Source of the DNA: Variovorax sp. OV700
GTDB taxonomy: Bacteria; Pseudomonadota; Gammaproteobacteria; Burkholderiales; Burkholderiaceae_C
DNA length: 64,000 nt
Direction of reading: 5' to 3'
Assembly: GCF_900099805.1 (NCBI RefSeq)
Contig: NZ_FNDR01000003.1
Span: forward strand, 124,001-188,000
The notes under the pieces are model-generated. The model had not been told where the DNA came from, made no database searches, and worked only from the letters and a program-made list of their open reading frames with translations. A program made the position numbers and the translations under genes. This document shows positions 8,848-17,561 of the stretch, piece by piece (position 1 is the first letter of the stretch; each line of letters starts with the position of its first letter).

Positions 8848-9404
8848 AGCGGCGCCTCCAGGTCCATCGATTCGAGCATGCTCCGCGCCTCGGCCATTGC
8901 TTCGTTCAGGCCGTCGGTGGCGCCGTAGAAGTCGATCTGCACCAGCGACCGGCGCCGCAGGTCGACCACTTGCCAGAAGCGACCCGCCAGCTTCGATCCA
9001 TAGTAGGCAAAGGTCTTACCCTGCAGGCCCCAAGTCGTGACGAAGTCCGACGGGTCGCCGTCGATGCGCAATCGCTGGCCGCGCTCCATGAGCCGTTGCT
9101 GCCGCACCAGCGGTCCGTCCGGCCCACCCGCCCATGGGCCGGTGGTCACCAGAAACTTGTGGCCGCCCTTGAACAGCATCAGCGACCGGCCTGCCTTGGA
9201 GCGGGACACGTCCATCTCCCAACCGCTGGCGGGAACGAACCGCGCGTGCCCGATCTCGATCATTTCGCCGGCAGGCAACGGCCGGTTGGCGGGCGTGTGC
9301 CTGTCCCAGAACACGAGGCCGCCCACGTAGCCTGCAATGGCCAGCAGAACGGCGAGCGCACCTGGCCAGGTGCGGTACGGGATTCGGCGTGAGGGCTCGG
9401 GCAT
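8844..9404 (-). CDS. Hypothetical single-pass membrane protein coupled to the PrsW-type gene
   Basis: About 186 residues from the ATG at 9404 (MPEPSRRIPYRTWPG). There is one N-terminal membrane segment (ALAVLLAIAGYVGGLVFW) and then a soluble, probably periplasmic domain (MIEIGHARFVPASGWEMDVSR...KFLVTTGPWAGG...). I do not recognise the family. The 4-base overlap with the PrsW-type protease suggests that they function together, for example as substrate or partner; that is inference from position. The frame is open upstream of 9404 but that stretch is antisense to the NlpC/P60 gene. Confidence 0.7.
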   Translation of the reverse strand: MPEPSRRIPYRTWPGALAVLLAIAGYVGGLVFWDRHTPANRPLPAGEMIEIGHARFVPASGWEMDVSRSKAGRSLMLFKGGHKFLVTTGPWAGGPDGPLVRQQRLMERGQRLRIDGDPSDFVTTWGLQGKTFAYYGSKLAGRFWQVVDLRRRSLVQIDFYGATDGLNEAMAEARSMLESMDLEAPL

Positions 9405-9506
9405 GTTTTGATCGTGCCATATCCATCTGTTGCGCGGGCTCCTTGCCTTGGCCGGATCGGTCGCTCGCGTTAGAGTCCGGCCACGTCCACAAGACCGCCA
9501 ACCCAC

Positions 9507-10028
9507 ATGCCCGACGCACTCGCAGTACCCACGCCACGTCCCCGCATGCCACTGTTGCTGCTTCGCCTGCTTTCCATCGGCGCCTGCCTCCTGGCGCTGG
9601 GCTGCGCGAGCCCGCGGGCGCCGCCACCGTCGGCCGGCTACAGCAGTTCGCCGCTCAGCTCCGAGGAATCGAACAGCGTCGCGATCCATGCCCTCGGCCT
9701 CGTCGGCACGCCGTACCGCTACGGCGGCAATACCCCCGAGGGCGGCTTCGACTGCAGCGGGCTCATTGGCTACGTGTACAAGAACAGCGCGGGCCAGGCC
9801 ACGCCGCGCACCGTGGCGCGCATGGCGGCGTTCGGCCGGCCGGTGTCCGCGTCGGACATCCGTTCGGGCGATTTGGTGCTCTTCGGCGCGTCCACGCCAA
9901 CGCATGCGGGCATCTACGTGGGGGCAGGGCAGTTCGTGCATGCCCCATCGACCGGCGGGGAGGTGCGGCTCGACCGGCTGGACGGTATCTACTGGTCGCG
10001 CCAACCCATGCAGGCGCGGCGGCTCTAG
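9507..10028 (+). CDS. NlpC/P60 family lipoprotein (cell-wall endopeptidase)
   Basis: The protein carries a lipoprotein signal (LLRLLSIGACLLALGC, lipobox LALGC) and one NlpC/P60 domain: GTPYRYGG, the catalytic cysteine in GGFDCSGLIGYVY, and the histidine in THAGIYVGAGQFVHAPS. Members cleave within the peptide stems of peptidoglycan, here from an outer-membrane anchor. The ATG at 9507 gives 173 residues; the ATG at 9546 (MPLLLLRLLS) gives a more usual signal-peptide length and may be the true start. Confidence 0.9.
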   Translation: MPDALAVPTPRPRMPLLLLRLLSIGACLLALGCASPRAPPPSAGYSSSPLSSEESNSVAIHALGLVGTPYRYGGNTPEGGFDCSGLIGYVYKNSAGQATPRTVARMAAFGRPVSASDIRSGDLVLFGASTPTHAGIYVGAGQFVHAPSTGGEVRLDRLDGIYWSRQPMQARRL

Positions 10029-10158
10029 GCCCCGAAAACGCCAGTCAATCCAACTTAACGGATTGGCGTAGTCATTGGTCTACAGGGATGCCTGCCTTGG
10101 GGCCGCCTGATCGGTGTGGCATGCTGTGCCGATGTCACCGAACCTCCGAGAGGTCCCT

Positions 10159-10566
10159 ATGAAAAAACTCATCGTCCTGGCCATTCTGGGCCTTGCCACC
10201 ACGCTTCCGGCGCTTGCGCAGCGCGATCCCGACACCTACGAGCATGACCGCCGCTACTGCGCCAGCGGTCGCTCCGGCGTCGACTTCAACACCTGCATGT
10301 GGCGCGTCCAGCGCGACCGCGAGGAGCGCTATGAACGCCGCGAGCAGCGCGCCTACGAACGGGAGCAGCGCCGCGATTACGACCGTCGCGAGCGCTGGGC
10401 CGAACAACCGCCACCGCCGCCAGCCTATCGCCAGTGGGACACTCCGCCTCCCGGCGAGCAGCCGAGGCTGAGCGACATGCAGCAGCGCGCGCTGGACAAC
10501 TGCAACCTCCTGGCCCCGCGCGACCAGCCTCGCTGCCGCGCGACGGTGATGTCGACCGTCCGTTGA
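10159..10566 (+). CDS. Secreted basic, Arg/Glu-rich hypothetical protein
   Basis: Starts MKKLIVLAILGLATTLPALAQ, a clear Sec signal peptide cleaved after ALA, with GAGAGG just upstream. The mature protein of about 116 residues has four cysteines (YCASG, NTCMW, DNCNLL, PRCRAT), an Arg/Glu-rich middle (YERREQRAYEREQRRDYDRRER) likely to be helical, and a proline-rich patch. It is a periplasmic protein of unknown function. In-frame ATGs further upstream (10114, 10132) would place extra residues before the signal peptide and were rejected. Confidence 0.75.
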   Translation: MKKLIVLAILGLATTLPALAQRDPDTYEHDRRYCASGRSGVDFNTCMWRVQRDREERYERREQRAYEREQRRDYDRRERWAEQPPPPPAYRQWDTPPPGEQPRLSDMQQRALDNCNLLAPRDQPRCRATVMSTVR

Positions 10567-10727
10567 CGCCGCTGCTCGCATGAGGAACGAGGAGCGCCGC
10601 GGGCGCATGGCCGGCGCTAGGGTTTTCCATTAAGAATTCCCACGCATAGCGCCCACGCGGTCCGACGGATGCGGCTTCGAGGCTGGCGGGGAACACTCCC
10701 GGTTCCAATACCGAGGAGACATTCCCA

Positions 10728-12794
10728 ATGCACAGCATCCGCCGCCACCTGGTGTGGCTCGTCGTGGCCGTGGTCGGCGCATTCGCGCTGGGCACCGTCG
10801 CCCTCACGCGTGGTGAAAGCGTCAACGCCCTCTGGGTGGTGACCGCCGCGATCTGCACCTACCTGATCGCCTATCGTTACTACAGCCTCTTCATCGCCGA
10901 GAAGGTGCTGGGGCTCGACAGCAACCGCAAGACGCCGGCCCATCGCCACAACGACGGGCTCGACTACGTTCCCACCGACAAGAACGTGCTGTTCGGCCAC
11001 CACTTCGCGGCCATTGCCGGTGCCGGCCCGCTGGTGGGCCCGGTGCTCGCCGCGCAGATGGGCTACCTGCCGGGGCTATTGTGGGTGCTGGCCGGCGTGG
11101 TGTTCGCGGGCGCGGTGCAAGACTTCATCATCCTGTTCATCTCCACGCGGCGCGACGGCCGCTCGCTCGGCGACCTCGTCAAGCAGGAGATGGGCACCGT
11201 GCCCGGCATGATTGCACTGTTCGGCACCTTCATGATCATGATCATCATCCTCGCGGTGCTGGCGCTGATCGTGGTGAAGGCGCTGGCCGAATCGCCGTGG
11301 GGCACCTTCACGGTGGCGGCCACCATTCCGGTGGCGCTCTTCATGGGCGTGTACCTGCGCTTCATTCGACCGGGCCGCATCGGCGAGGTGTCGCTAATCG
11401 GCTTCGTGCTGCTCATGCTGGCCATCTTCGGCGGCCAGGCCGTGAGCCAGAACCCCGTGTGGGCGCCGCTCTTCACCTTCGACGGCAAGGCGCTCACGTG
11501 GATGCTGGTGGGCTACGGCTTCATCGCCGCCAGCCTGCCGGTGTGGCTGCTGCTGGCGCCGCGCGACTACCTGTCGACCTTCCTGAAGATCGGCACCATC
11601 ATCGCGCTGGCCCTTGGCATCGTGTTCGTCATGCCGACGCTGCAAATGCCCGCGCTCACGCAGTTTGCGCAAGGCGGCGGGCCGGTGTGGGCGGGCAGCA
11701 TGTTCCCGTTCCTGTTCATCACCATTGCCTGCGGCGCGGTGTCGGGCTTTCATGCGCTGATCTCCTCGGGCACCACGCCCAAGATGCTCGACAACGAGCG
11801 CCATGCGCGCTTCATCGGCTACGGCGGCATGCTGGCCGAATCGTTCGTGGCGGTGATGGCGCTGGTGGCGGCCTCGTGCATCGAGCCCGGTATCTACTTT
11901 GCAATGAACAGCCCTGCCGCGCTGGTGGGAAGTACCGCGCAGCAGGCCGCGCAAACCATCTCGAGCTGGGGCTTCGTGGTCACGCCCGAGATGCTGGTGC
12001 AAACCGCCAAGGACGTGGGCGAAAGCACCATCCTCGGCCGCGCGGGCGGTGCGCCCACACTCGCGGTGGGCATGGCCCACATCCTTCACCAGGTGATCGG
12101 CGGACAGGCCATGATGGCCTTCTGGTATCACTTCGCGATTCTGTTCGAGGCGCTCTTCATTCTCACGGCCGTGGACGCCGGCACCCGTGCGGGCCGCTTC
12201 ATGCTGCAAGACCTGCTGGGCAGCTTCGTGCCCGCGCTCAAGCGCACCGATTCGCTGCCGGCCAACCTGATTGCCACGGCACTCTGCGTGGCGGCATGGG
12301 GTTACTTTCTCTACCAGGGCGTGGTCGATCCGCTGGGCGGCATCAACACGCTGTGGCCGCTCTTCGGCATCTCCAACCAGATGCTGGCCGCGGTGGCGCT
12401 GCTGCTCGGCGTGGTGGTGCTGTTCCGCATGAAGCGCGAGCGCTATGCCTGGGTGGCCATTGCGCCGGCCACGTGGCTGCTGGCCTGCACGCTCACGGCG
12501 GGCTGGCAGAAGATCTTCTCGCCCGACCCGAAGATCGGCTTCCTCTCGCATGCGGCCAGGTACACCGAAGGCCTTGCCAACGGCGTGCTGGTGGCGCCGG
12601 CCAAGACGACCGAAGCCATGTCGCGCATCGTCTTCAACGACCGGCTCGACGCCGCGCTCTGCGCGCTCTTCATGTTCGTGGTGCTGAGCGTGCTGGTGTA
12701 TGCCGTGAAGGCATGCTTCGCGGCACGCGCGGCCAACCGCCCCACCGCGCAAGAGACGCCTTTCGAACCGCTCGCCGTATCGGCGGCGCGCTGA
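10728..12794 (+). CDS. cstA: CstA-family pyruvate transporter
   Basis: A 688-residue polytopic inner-membrane protein with the conserved CstA signatures: [23 protein letters not shown] near the N-terminus, [17 protein letters not shown] in the middle and [17 protein letters not shown] near the C-terminus. CstA and its paralogue BtsT import pyruvate with protons; the name comes from induction in carbon starvation in E. coli. The gene starts after a GAGG-type site (ACCGAGGAGACATTCCC). The YbdD-type small gene follows 8 bases downstream, the standard pairing. Confidence 0.95.
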   Translation: MHSIRRHLVWLVVAVVGAFALGTVALTRGESVNALWVVTAAICTYLIAYRYYSLFIAEKVLGLDSNRKTPAHRHNDGLDYVPTDKNVLFGHHFAAIAGAGPLVGPVLAAQMGYLPGLLWVLAGVVFAGAVQDFIILFISTRRDGRSLGDLVKQEMGTVPGMIALFGTFMIMIIILAVLALIVVKALAESPWGTFTVAATIPVALFMGVYLRFIRPGRIGEVSLIGFVLLMLAIFGGQAVSQNPVWAPLFTFDGKALTWMLVGYGFIAASLPVWLLLAPRDYLSTFLKIGTIIALALGIVFVMPTLQMPALTQFAQGGGPVWAGSMFPFLFITIACGAVSGFHALISSGTTPKMLDNERHARFIGYGGMLAESFVAVMALVAASCIEPGIYFAMNSPAALVGSTAQQAAQTISSWGFVVTPEMLVQTAKDVGESTILGRAGGAPTLAVGMAHILHQVIGGQAMMAFWYHFAILFEALFILTAVDAGTRAGRFMLQDLLGSFVPALKRTDSLPANLIATALCVAAWGYFLYQGVVDPLGGINTLWPLFGISNQMLAAVALLLGVVVLFRMKRERYAWVAIAPATWLLACTLTAGWQKIFSPDPKIGFLSHAARYTEGLANGVLVAPAKTTEAMSRIVFNDRLDAALCALFMFVVLSVLVYAVKACFAARAANRPTAQETPFEPLAVSAAR

Positions 12795-12802
12795 ACGAAG
12801 CC

Positions 12803-13009
12803 ATGGGTCTCGCAATGCCGGAAGCCGGGCGCTACTTCGCCCGCTCGCTCAAGCAGTCGCTGCGGCTCATGGTCGGCATGCCCGACTACGATGCCTACCT
12901 GACCCACATGGCGGCCACCCACCCGGACCGCCCGCCGATGAGCTACGAGGCGTTTTTTCGGGAGCGGCTCGAGGCGCGCTACGGCGCCGGCAAGGGCCGC
13001 TGCTGCTAG
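12803..13009 (+). CDS. YbdD/YjiX family small protein, CstA partner
   Basis: A 68-residue protein beginning [18 protein letters not shown] and containing [36 protein letters not shown] and a terminal GRCC. These are the conserved features of the DUF466 (YbdD/YjiX) family, which is encoded directly downstream of cstA/btsT in many proteobacteria. In E. coli the small partner is needed for efficient pyruvate uptake. Only 8 bases separate it from cstA, so one mRNA is expected. Confidence 0.92.
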   Translation: MGLAMPEAGRYFARSLKQSLRLMVGMPDYDAYLTHMAATHPDRPPMSYEAFFRERLEARYGAGKGRCC

Positions 13010-13041
13010 GGCGCAGGGCCCGCTTGTTGCTTGTTCGCTTG

Positions 13042-13099
13042 ACCCGCGCGGAACGCGGGTGATAGCCTGCGATCGCCCGCGAGAAGCGGGCTTTCTTTC
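13042..13099 (+). terminator. Double hairpin after cstA-ybdD, probable intrinsic terminator
   Basis: Two stem-loops follow the ybdD-like gene: ACCCGCG/CGCGGGT at 13042-13060 with a 5-base loop, and GCCCGC/GCGGGC at 13075-13091 with loop GAGAA, directly followed by TTTCTTTC. The second has the form of a Rho-independent terminator. Confidence 0.65.
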
Positions 13100-13135
13100 G
13101 CCCAAGCTCGAACGAACGAACAACAGAACGGACCT

Positions 13136-14401
13136 ATGACCTTTCAGAAGCGCCACCCCTTCTCCATGAAACCCGCGCTGCTGCGCACCGCCTGCCACGG
13201 CATGGTGCTGGCCTGTGCACTGCTGGCTGGCAATGCCATGGCCCAGAAGCCGCACCAGGCGGCGCTGGACGCCGCCACGCAACAGAAGGAAGAAGCGCTC
13301 AAGCTGTTGGAGCGTATGGTCAACATCGACTCCGGCTCGGCCAGCACCGAGGGCCTGGACAAGGTGCGCGGGATTGCCGTCGACGAGCTGCGCAAGCTCG
13401 GCGCTCGCATCGAGACCTTTCCCGCGGAGCCGCATCCCGGCACCAACGTGGTTGCCACGCTCACCGGCCAGGGCAAGAAGAAGATCCTGATCCTCGCCCA
13501 CATCGACACCGTGTTCAAGGAAGGCACGGCCGCAGCCAAGCCGTTCTACATCAAGGACGGGCGCGCCTACGGCCCCGGCGTGATGGACAACAAGGGCGGC
13601 GTGGTCGCCGGGCTGCAGGCGTTGAAGATCCTGCAGAAGATCGGTTTCAAGGACTATGGACAGATCACCTTCCTTATCGACACCAACGAAGAAGTGGGCT
13701 CGGTCGGCACCAGCGCGCTGATCGAGCGCGTCGCCAAGCAGCATGACGTGGCGCTGAACCTGGAGCCGGGCCGCCCGGCCGACGGCCTCGTGGTGGAGCG
13801 CAAGGGCTCGGCCACGGCTCTCATCGAGGTGAAGGGCCTCGCCTCGCATGCGGGCGTGGCGCCCGACGCGGGCCGCAATGCCGCCATGGAAGTGGCGCAC
13901 CAGGTGCTGCAGCTTTCAAAGACGGGGGATGCCGCAAAGAAGACCACCGTGAACTTCACGGTGCTCACGGCCAACGGCCCGACCAATGTAATTCCCGCGA
14001 GCGCCAGCGCCAAGGGCGATGTGCGCGCCGCCACGCCCGAAGAGCTCGACCGTGTCGAGAAGGACCTCGCTCGCATCTCGCAGAACAAGCTGATCCCCGA
14101 CACCGAAGTGCGCGTGCGCCTCATCCGCGGCCTGCCGCCGATGCCGCGCTCGCCTGCGTCGGACAAGCTGGTCACCATGGCCGAGGGCATCTATGCCGAG
14201 ATCGGCAAGAAGCTCACCATCGAGAGCAGCGGTGGTGCGGCCGACGCCAGCCTGGTGGCGGGCGTGGGCGTGCCGGTGCTCGACGGCTTCGGCATCGTGG
14301 GCGGCGGCATCCACACGCCGGAGGAATACGCCGAGGTCGAGAGCGTGGTGCCGCGGCTCTATCTGCTGTCGCGGATGCTGATGGACCTGAGCGCGAATTG
14401 A
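13136..14401 (+). CDS. M20 family metallopeptidase, glutamate carboxypeptidase (CPG2) type, secreted
   Basis: The 421-residue product has a signal peptide (second ATG at MKPALLRTACHGMVLACALLAGNAMA, cleaved after AMA). The M20 zinc site is complete: ILAHIDT (His), GVMDNKGG (bridging Asp), DTNEEVGS (Glu-Glu), LEPGR (Glu) and GGIHTPEEY (final His). The dimerisation domain with SHAGVAPDAGRNA sits in the middle. The closest described relative is the periplasmic glutamate carboxypeptidase of Pseudomonas that removes C-terminal glutamate from folates and peptides. The second ATG at 13166 may be the true start. Confidence 0.9.
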   Translation: MTFQKRHPFSMKPALLRTACHGMVLACALLAGNAMAQKPHQAALDAATQQKEEALKLLERMVNIDSGSASTEGLDKVRGIAVDELRKLGARIETFPAEPHPGTNVVATLTGQGKKKILILAHIDTVFKEGTAAAKPFYIKDGRAYGPGVMDNKGGVVAGLQALKILQKIGFKDYGQITFLIDTNEEVGSVGTSALIERVAKQHDVALNLEPGRPADGLVVERKGSATALIEVKGLASHAGVAPDAGRNAAMEVAHQVLQLSKTGDAAKKTTVNFTVLTANGPTNVIPASASAKGDVRAATPEELDRVEKDLARISQNKLIPDTEVRVRLIRGLPPMPRSPASDKLVTMAEGIYAEIGKKLTIESSGGAADASLVAGVGVPVLDGFGIVGGGIHTPEEYAEVESVVPRLYLLSRMLMDLSAN

Positions 14402-14420
14402 AGCTTGGCAGGCGCAGGCG

Positions 14421-14470
14421 CAGGCTCAGGCGCCGCCTGAGCCTGGCTGTGCGAATTCCAGTTTCTTTTT
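14421..14470 (+). terminator. Perfect 11-bp hairpin downstream of the M20 peptidase gene
   Basis: CAGGCTCAGGC (14421-14431) pairs with GCCTGAGCCTG (14435-14445) around a 3-base loop, 19 bases after the stop codon. A T-rich run (TTTCTTTTT) is at 14462-14470. The gap between stem and T run is longer than usual, so intrinsic termination is likely rather than certain. Confidence 0.55.
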
Positions 14471-14524
14471 GCAAGCGCTTGCTGCCACGATGCCCTCCAC
14501 ACAACTCAATGGTGGAGAACATCG

Positions 14525-14944
14525 ATGGCATCCGAACTGAACCAGATCGTGAGCTGGTCGCTGCGCTGGCGCATCTTTCTTGCGGGCGCGCTGTGCGTCG
14601 GGGCAGCACTTTCCGCGGCGCAGCCGCCCGACGCGAACATCGTGCTGCATGCCGAGCAGCGCTTTCAGCTGGCGCTGGAAGCGCAAGCGGCCCGCGACTA
14701 CCGGGCCATGCTCGAGGAACTCCGGCGGGCGGCTGCTGAAGATAACGCCGAGGCGCAGGAGATGCTCGGCATGGTGCTGCTGGCCGGCCCGACGCTGTAC
14801 GGCACCGAGGTGAAGGCCGACCGCTGCGAGGCCCGCCGGTGGATGCTGCGGGCCGCATCGCAGGGCAGCGATACGGCCAGGGTACAGCTCACCTTCCTGA
14901 ACAGGCTGCGCCAGTCTCCGGCCGGGAGAAACGTCTGCGAGTGA
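14525..14944 (+). CDS. Secreted/membrane-anchored Sel1-like (TPR-type) small protein
   Basis: A 139-residue protein with an N-terminal hydrophobic segment (IFLAGALCVGAALSAAQ) that may be a signal peptide or anchor. The rest is helical and reads like one to two Sel1/TPR-type repeats: ALEAQAARDYRAMLEELRRAAAEDNAEAQEMLGMVLL, then CEARRWMLRAASQGSDTARVQLTFL. A ribosome binding site (GGAGAA) precedes the ATG. Such proteins usually mediate protein contacts; no specific partner is evident. Confidence 0.65.
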   Translation: MASELNQIVSWSLRWRIFLAGALCVGAALSAAQPPDANIVLHAEQRFQLALEAQAARDYRAMLEELRRAAAEDNAEAQEMLGMVLLAGPTLYGTEVKADRCEARRWMLRAASQGSDTARVQLTFLNRLRQSPAGRNVCE

Positions 14945-15061
14945 GCATGCATGCCGGGGACGGTGACGTGCGGTTACCTGGGTGTGCGCGAGGATGTCTC
15001 ATCGGTGAATGCCGAGCTAGACTGTTGGATGACGAAATCCTCGGCACAGGCCGACTCATCA

Positions 15062-15394
15062 ATGAAACTCTGGTCGATATCCATGGTGCTTGCTTTTGCT
15101 GGCGCCGCCCACGGCGCTGAAAACTGCGAAGCCCTGCGCACCCAGATCGAATCGAAGATCGCCGCGTCGGGCGTGACGCGTTTCAGCGTGATCACCGTCG
15201 ATGCCAACGCACAGGCCGATGGCCAAGTGGTGGGCAGCTGCGATCTTGGCAGCAAGAAGATCATCTATCAGCGCGAAGGCGCTCCCGCAGCGGACGGCGC
15301 CTTGACGCGACCAGCGCCAGCACCTGCGAACGAACGCATCCTGACGGAATGCAAGGATGGCACGGTGACCGTCGGCGGCAGCTGCAAACAATAA
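15062..15394 (+). CDS. DUF1161 family periplasmic protein
   Basis: From the ATG at 15062 the protein starts with a signal peptide (MKLWSISMVLAFAGAAHGA) and then ENCEALRTQIESKIAASGV...FSVITVDA...GQVVGSCDLGSKKIIYQR, which matches the pattern of the DUF1161 family (paired cysteines, short secreted proteins). A proline/alanine linker and a C-terminal TECKDGTVTVGGSCKQ follow, an extra cysteine-containing tail. Function of the family is not known to me. The frame is open to 14951 but the upstream part lacks a signal sequence. Confidence 0.7.
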   Translation: MKLWSISMVLAFAGAAHGAENCEALRTQIESKIAASGVTRFSVITVDANAQADGQVVGSCDLGSKKIIYQREGAPAADGALTRPAPAPANERILTECKDGTVTVGGSCKQ

Positions 15395-15433
15395 GCGGCA
15401 ACCCTGGCGTCGCACTTTTTTTCGGAGCTCACC

Positions 15434-16294
15434 TTGTCCCGCAAAGTCTCTCGCATCGCACTCTCGGTTTCGGCCGCCGCGGTTGGCAGCATCGCCGCTT
15501 ACTGGACCATCCTGGCCGCACGCCAGGGACACATCCTCTTCAATGTCAGAAAGCATCCGGTCGTTCATCTGTCCGACCACTTTTCCACCTACTCGCATAC
15601 GGTGCCGGGCGGCATGGTCCGCGGCTACGTCTATCACCCGCAGGGCGAAGACTCGCTGCAAGACCTGTTCATCTATTTCGCGGGCCGCGGCGAGGACGTG
15701 CGCGCCACTGCGCAGGCGCTGCACTGGCTGCCCGAGGGCTTCGGATTTGCGGCAATCAACTATCGGGGCGTGGCCGATTCGCAAGGCCATCCTTCCGAGA
15801 TCGCCTCGGTGGCGGACGCGATCCAGTTTGCCAGCCACTTGCGCAAGGCTTTTCCCAAGGTCCGCCTGCACGTGGTCGGGCGCAGCCTGGGCACGGGCGT
15901 GGCCATCCAGCTGGTAGCGCAGCAGCATTTCTCCAGCTTGCAACTGGTCACGCCCTACGACTCGATGCTCGAAGTGGCGAAGCGGCGCTTTCCGCTGGTA
16001 CCGCTGTCGCTGCTGCTGCGGCACCGGTTCGATTCGCTCATGCATTGCAAGGAGGTGGCCGCGAAAACCCAGGTGCTGCTGGCCGAGAACGATAACGTCG
16101 TGCTGCCCGAGCGCTCGCAAAAGCTCATCGCGGCCTGGCCGACGCCCATCAGCGTGCAGACTGTTCCGGGTTCCGACCACCACAGCATCATGGGACTCGA
16201 ATCGACCTGGCTTCACCTGGTCGACTTTGCGCTGACGGCGATTCTTCCTGAACCCGAGCCTGAGCCAGAACCGGTTGAGCCGGTGGCGGCCTGA
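15434..16294 (+). CDS. Alpha/beta hydrolase, membrane anchored
   Basis: A 286-residue protein. The best start is the TTG at 15434, with GGAG 8 bases upstream. An N-terminal hydrophobic segment (IALSVSAAAVGSIAAYWTILAA) is followed by an alpha/beta-hydrolase core: FIYFAGRGEDV, the nucleophile elbow GRSLGTG, an acidic residue in LLAENDNVVLP and the catalytic-type histidine in VPGSDHHSIM. The organisation resembles BEM46/ABHD-type hydrolases. It ends with an unusual Pro-Glu repeat (EPEPEPEPVEP). Substrate is unknown. Confidence 0.85.
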   Translation: MSRKVSRIALSVSAAAVGSIAAYWTILAARQGHILFNVRKHPVVHLSDHFSTYSHTVPGGMVRGYVYHPQGEDSLQDLFIYFAGRGEDVRATAQALHWLPEGFGFAAINYRGVADSQGHPSEIASVADAIQFASHLRKAFPKVRLHVVGRSLGTGVAIQLVAQQHFSSLQLVTPYDSMLEVAKRRFPLVPLSLLLRHRFDSLMHCKEVAAKTQVLLAENDNVVLPERSQKLIAAWPTPISVQTVPGSDHHSIMGLESTWLHLVDFALTAILPEPEPEPEPVEPVAA

Positions 16295-16312
16295 GCCGGC
16301 AAAGTAACCCGC

Positions 16313-17518
16313 TCAGCCTGCGCTCAAGGCGGTAAACGCGCGTGCCAGATCGGCCAGCAGGTCCGAAGGCGCTTCGAGTCCCACATGCAGTCGCACCACG
16401 GCGCCGCGCGCGCTCCAGTCGGTCACGCTGCGGGCCACGCGCATGTTGGCCCAGGCCACGAGGCTTTCGTAGCCGCCCCACGACGAGCCCCGGCCGAACA
16501 GCGAGAGGGCATCGACCATCCGTTCGACCGCGGCGTTTCCGATGCCGGGTTGCAGCTCGAACGAGACCAGCCCATTGGTGCCGCGGCAATCGCGCCTCCA
16601 GAGTTCATGGCCCGGGTGCTGCGGCAGCGCCGGGCAGAACACCGCGGCCACTTCGCTCCGCGCCTCGAGCCAACCTGCCACTGCTAGCGCATGCCGCTCG
16701 TGCATCTGCAGCCGGGCCGACAGGGTGCGGATGCCGCGCAGCACCAGCCATGCGTCGTCGGGGCTCACCGTCATCCCGAAGGCGTCGCAGCGCTCGTTGA
16801 GCGGCTGCCAGGCTTCGCGCGTGGTGGCGACCGTGCCCATCATCACGTCGGAATGGCCCGAGAGGTATTTGGTGGCGGCCATCAGCGAGATATCGGCGCC
16901 CAGCGCAAGCGGGCGGTATTGAACGCCCGAGCCCCAGGTGTTGTCCGCGGCCAGCAGTGCGCCGCGCGCGTGGGCCAGCTCGGCCAGGCGGGGCAGGTCG
17001 CACATCTCGTACACCAGCGAGCCCGGGCATTCGGCATACACGAGCCGCGTGTTCGGCTCGAACAGTTCTTCCACGCCGCTGCCGTCCGCCGCGAAGAAGG
17101 TGCAGCGGATGCCGTAGGGGTCGAGAAAGGAATGCACCAGGTTGCGCGCCGGCTCGTAAACGCTGTCCGACATCAGCACGTGGTCGCCGGGCTTCAGGTA
17201 CGACAGCAGCACCATGCCGATGGCCGCGAGGCCAGTGGGAAAAAGGCGCGTGCGATAGCCGCCTTCGAGTTCGCTCACCGCATCTTCGAGCGCGAAGGTG
17301 GTGGGCGTGCCGCGTGCGCCGTAGCTGAAAACGCGCTCGTCGCCGCGCCGTGCGCGGGCATCGCGCATGTCGGCCACGCTGTCGAACACCACGGTGCTCG
17401 CGCGCACCAGCGGCGGGTTGACGGGCTTGCCGCCGGCATGAAGCGACTGCTTGCCGGTGTGGGCAAGGCGCGTTTCCAGCGCCTGCGCGGCGGCATCGGT
17501 GTGCGAAGAAGCGGGCAT
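16313..17518 (-). CDS. metC: Cystathionine beta-lyase-type PLP enzyme (Cys/Met metabolism family)
   Basis: A 401-residue fold-type I PLP enzyme. Visible motifs are SYGARGTPTTFALEDAVSELEGG, the PLP phosphate-binding LFPTGLAAI, the ADNTWGSG aspartate motif and the Schiff-base lysine in ATKYLSGHSDVMMG, all typical of cystathionine beta-lyases, which cleave cystathionine or cysteine-type thioethers to thiol, pyruvate and ammonia. It is the last gene of a four-gene operon with a Bug receptor, a rhodanese and a thiol dioxygenase, which argues for catabolism of an organosulfur compound rather than methionine biosynthesis. Confidence 0.88.
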   Translation of the reverse strand: MPASSHTDAAAQALETRLAHTGKQSLHAGGKPVNPPLVRASTVVFDSVADMRDARARRGDERVFSYGARGTPTTFALEDAVSELEGGYRTRLFPTGLAAIGMVLLSYLKPGDHVLMSDSVYEPARNLVHSFLDPYGIRCTFFAADGSGVEELFEPNTRLVYAECPGSLVYEMCDLPRLAELAHARGALLAADNTWGSGVQYRPLALGADISLMAATKYLSGHSDVMMGTVATTREAWQPLNERCDAFGMTVSPDDAWLVLRGIRTLSARLQMHERHALAVAGWLEARSEVAAVFCPALPQHPGHELWRRDCRGTNGLVSFELQPGIGNAAVERMVDALSLFGRGSSWGGYESLVAWANMRVARSVTDWSARGAVVRLHVGLEAPSDLLADLARAFTALSAG

Positions 17519-17561
17519 GGTGATGAACGAAGGGCGTGGTTCGCAGGGCCTCTATGTTGCG

